A stretch of 47,622 bases of DNA from an uncultured Cycloclasticus sp. (GTDB taxonomy: Bacteria > Pseudomonadota > Gammaproteobacteria > Methylococcales > Cycloclasticaceae), in NCBI GenBank assembly GCA_913057515.1, contig CAJXOJ010000015.1, positions 1 to 47,622 of the forward strand. The letters are read 5' to 3'. Each line of letters opens with the position of its first letter. The first letter of the stretch is position 1. This document shows, in pieces, positions 46,248 to 47,622 of this stretch. The translations under genes were made by a program, and so were the position numbers. The notes beneath the pieces are model-generated. The model was not told where the DNA came from and made no database searches. It saw only the letters and a program-made list of their open reading frames with translations.

Positions 46248-46742
46248 ATGAGTAATCAAGTAGCATTTGAGGTAACAAGAGAGCTTGAAGCATTTATTAT
46301 TCAAGAGGCCAAGTATGCCGATGAAGGCGAATATCAAAAATGGTATGAGCTGTGGGCACAAGATGCCGTTTATTGGGTGCCACTCAAAGAGGGGGATGAC
46401 CCTGCGCAGAAGGCGTCACATTTGTATGATAACTATTCAAGGCTAACGACTCGAGTAAAGCAGCTTAATACAGGAAATCGATTCAGCCAAGTTCCAATTT
46501 CTGGTATGCGTCGAGTCATTTCAAATTACGAATTTTTTAATGACAGTGATGGCAAGTTCAGGGTGGAGGCAAATTTCTATTTACCAGAATATTCCATTCA
46601 GTCAACACATAATTTTAGAATCTGGTCTGGCCGATATACCTATATCGTTAGCCGAAAAGAGGATAGTTTTCAAATACACACTAAGAAAATTGTCTTAGTG
46701 AATGGGCTAGAGCCTATATCAACTTTATCTTTCTTGATTTAG
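46248..46742 (+). CDS. Aromatic-ring-hydroxylating oxygenase, beta subunit
   Basis: 164 residues starting MSNQVAFEVT; this ATG has GGGAGA upstream and sits just after the alpha stop, whereas the longer open frame would overlap the alpha gene. The WYELWAQDAVYWVPL strand near residue 35, the RLTTRVKQLNTG segment and the SNYEFF block are typical of small subunits. It is coupled to the alpha gene at 45005 and leads into the thiolase-like gene 4 bp later. Confidence 0.88.
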   Translation: MSNQVAFEVTRELEAFIIQEAKYADEGEYQKWYELWAQDAVYWVPLKEGDDPAQKASHLYDNYSRLTTRVKQLNTGNRFSQVPISGMRRVISNYEFFNDSDGKFRVEANFYLPEYSIQSTHNFRIWSGRYTYIVSRKEDSFQIHTKKIVLVNGLEPISTLSFLI

Positions 46743-46746
46743 CTTT

Positions 46747-47622
46747 ATGGATAGGCAGCCCTTATCAGCCGTTACTGGCCTTGGGATGACAGAGTTGCGC
46801 CGTGATTATACGGTGTCTTCATGGGAATTAGCCGTTGAAGCAATTGGCATGGCGATTAGCGATGCTGGCTTAAAGCATCACGATATTGATGGACTACTGA
46901 TTAATAAAAGTCCCATTGAAGATTTATCGGCGATGCCGATGGACCTTCAAGATTATGCCGGCCTTAGGGATTTAAGTTTGCTGAATGTTGTTGAAGCAGA
47001 AGGCAGCTCAATGATTCAAACACTGCAACAAGCAACGATGGCTATTCAATCTGGATTGGCTAAAAAAGTGGTGTGTGTATTTGCAGATACCCCTTTGCAA
47101 CCAGGTGGTTCTGCCGCAGAGTCCTTTGCAATCGCAATGCCGATGATGGGCAAATTGGGAACTGAGGTAGCAAATGGTTTTTACAGCGCGATAGCCGCGT
47201 ATGCGATGGCCGCACAGCGGTATCTAGCAGTGTATAACCGAACAACCGATGACCTAGCAGCAGTAGCGATAGCAAACCGTGAGTGGGCAAGGCTTAATCC
47301 ATTGGCTAAAATCAAAAAACCGATGACGATTGAAGATCACCATGCATCTCCGTGGTTAGTTGAACCGCTAAGAATGCTAGATTGTGCCTACCCTGTGAAC
47401 GGTTCAATTGCTGTGGTGGTCAGTGATGTAGAAACAGCAAAAGATGCCAAAGAGTACCCCGCTTATATCTATGGAATGGGACAAGGTCATAAAGGTAATA
47501 CCAACCGTCGTGGATATCAGCCAGAAATAGAAACAGGCGCTAAAGCCGCTGCGCAAAGAGCGTTTAGGATGGCAGGTGTCACGGTAGATGATATTGATGC
47601 CTGTGAATTTTATGATGCGTTT
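46747..47622 (+). CDS. Thiolase-like / lipid-transfer-family protein (3' end outside window)
   Basis: The frame is open from ATG 46747 to the last base (292 codons). It begins MDRQPLSAVTGLGMTEL and shows thiolase-superfamily features: a TMAIQSGLAKKVVCVFAD strand after the nucleophile elbow, EPLRMLDCAYPVNGS, and CEFYDAF near the window end. At the elbow the sequence is EAEGSS (83-88) with no cysteine, unlike true thiolases. It thus resembles SCP2/Ltp-type non-thiolytic members, some of which are retro-aldolases working with a DUF35 partner. It starts 4 bp after the beta gene without a clear ribosome site, so translation is probably coupled. Confidence 0.8.
   Translation, partial: MDRQPLSAVTGLGMTELRRDYTVSSWELAVEAIGMAISDAGLKHHDIDGLLINKSPIEDLSAMPMDLQDYAGLRDLSLLNVVEAEGSSMIQTLQQATMAIQSGLAKKVVCVFADTPLQPGGSAAESFAIAMPMMGKLGTEVANGFYSAIAAYAMAAQRYLAVYNRTTDDLAAVAIANREWARLNPLAKIKKPMTIEDHHASPWLVEPLRMLDCAYPVNGSIAVVVSDVETAKDAKEYPAYIYGMGQGHKGNTNRRGYQPEIETGAKAAAQRAFRMAGVTVDDIDACEFYDAF

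Overview
The window looks like chromosomal DNA of a marine hydrocarbon-degrading gammaproteobacterium of the Cycloclasticus type. The reasons are a low-to-moderate GC content, E. coli-like F1Fo ATP synthase subunits, the housekeeping order mnmG-rsmG-parA-parB-atp operon-glmU-glmS, and aromatic-ring-oxygenase genes that match the phn (polycyclic aromatic hydrocarbon, PAH) set known from that genus. The genus call rests on recalled gene content, not on a database search.

Layout. Positions 1-18.0 kb are a catabolic block: a truncated PQQ/haem alcohol dehydrogenase, a cis-dihydrodiol dehydrogenase (SDR), an oxygenase alpha/beta pair, an FNR-type [4Fe-4S] regulator, a second alpha/beta pair of the salicylate/anthranilate type, a small unknown protein, a PdxA-like dehydrogenase, an orphan alpha subunit, the PAH dioxygenase phnA1A2 with the extradiol dioxygenase phnC, a truncated haemoglobin, a lone trpB, a DUF2461 protein, and the electron-transfer and isomerase genes phnA4-phnA3-phnD. 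Positions 18.0-34.0 kb are housekeeping: GNAT, MoxR, mnmG, rsmG, parA, parB, atpIBEFHAGDC, glmU, glmS. Positions 34.1-40.7 kb hold a four-gene envelope cassette (DUF1302 barrel, DUF1329, YCF48-like propeller, RND/MMPL transporter). Positions 40.8-47.6 kb return to catabolism: an orphan oxygenase alpha, a meta-cleavage-product hydrolase, a decayed RND-transporter fragment, an AlkB-like membrane di-iron oxygenase, another alpha/beta pair, and a thiolase-like gene cut by the window end.

How it works together. Six Rieske oxygenase alpha subunits and four beta subunits share a single visible ferredoxin (phnA3) and reductase (phnA4). PhnA1A2 with A3A4 would make cis-dihydrodiols. The SDR would oxidise these to catechols, PhnC would open the ring, PhnD and the alpha/beta hydrolase would process the products, and the salicylate/anthranilate-type oxygenases and PdxA-like enzyme would act on carboxylated intermediates. 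The envelope cassette may move hydrophobic substrates or lipids between membranes.

The most interesting signal is regulatory. A complete oxygen-sensing FNR homologue lies among oxygenase genes that consume O2, and six gaps between genes carry TGA-N6-TCA palindromes resembling FNR boxes. Two are spaced from a -10 element almost exactly as in class II FNR-activated promoters. Other points are the two orphan alpha subunits, the lone trpB and globin inside the PAH cluster, the RND-transporter fossil, and a thiolase-like protein without the usual nucleophilic cysteine. No tRNA, rRNA, CRISPR array, insertion sequence or clear replication origin was seen.
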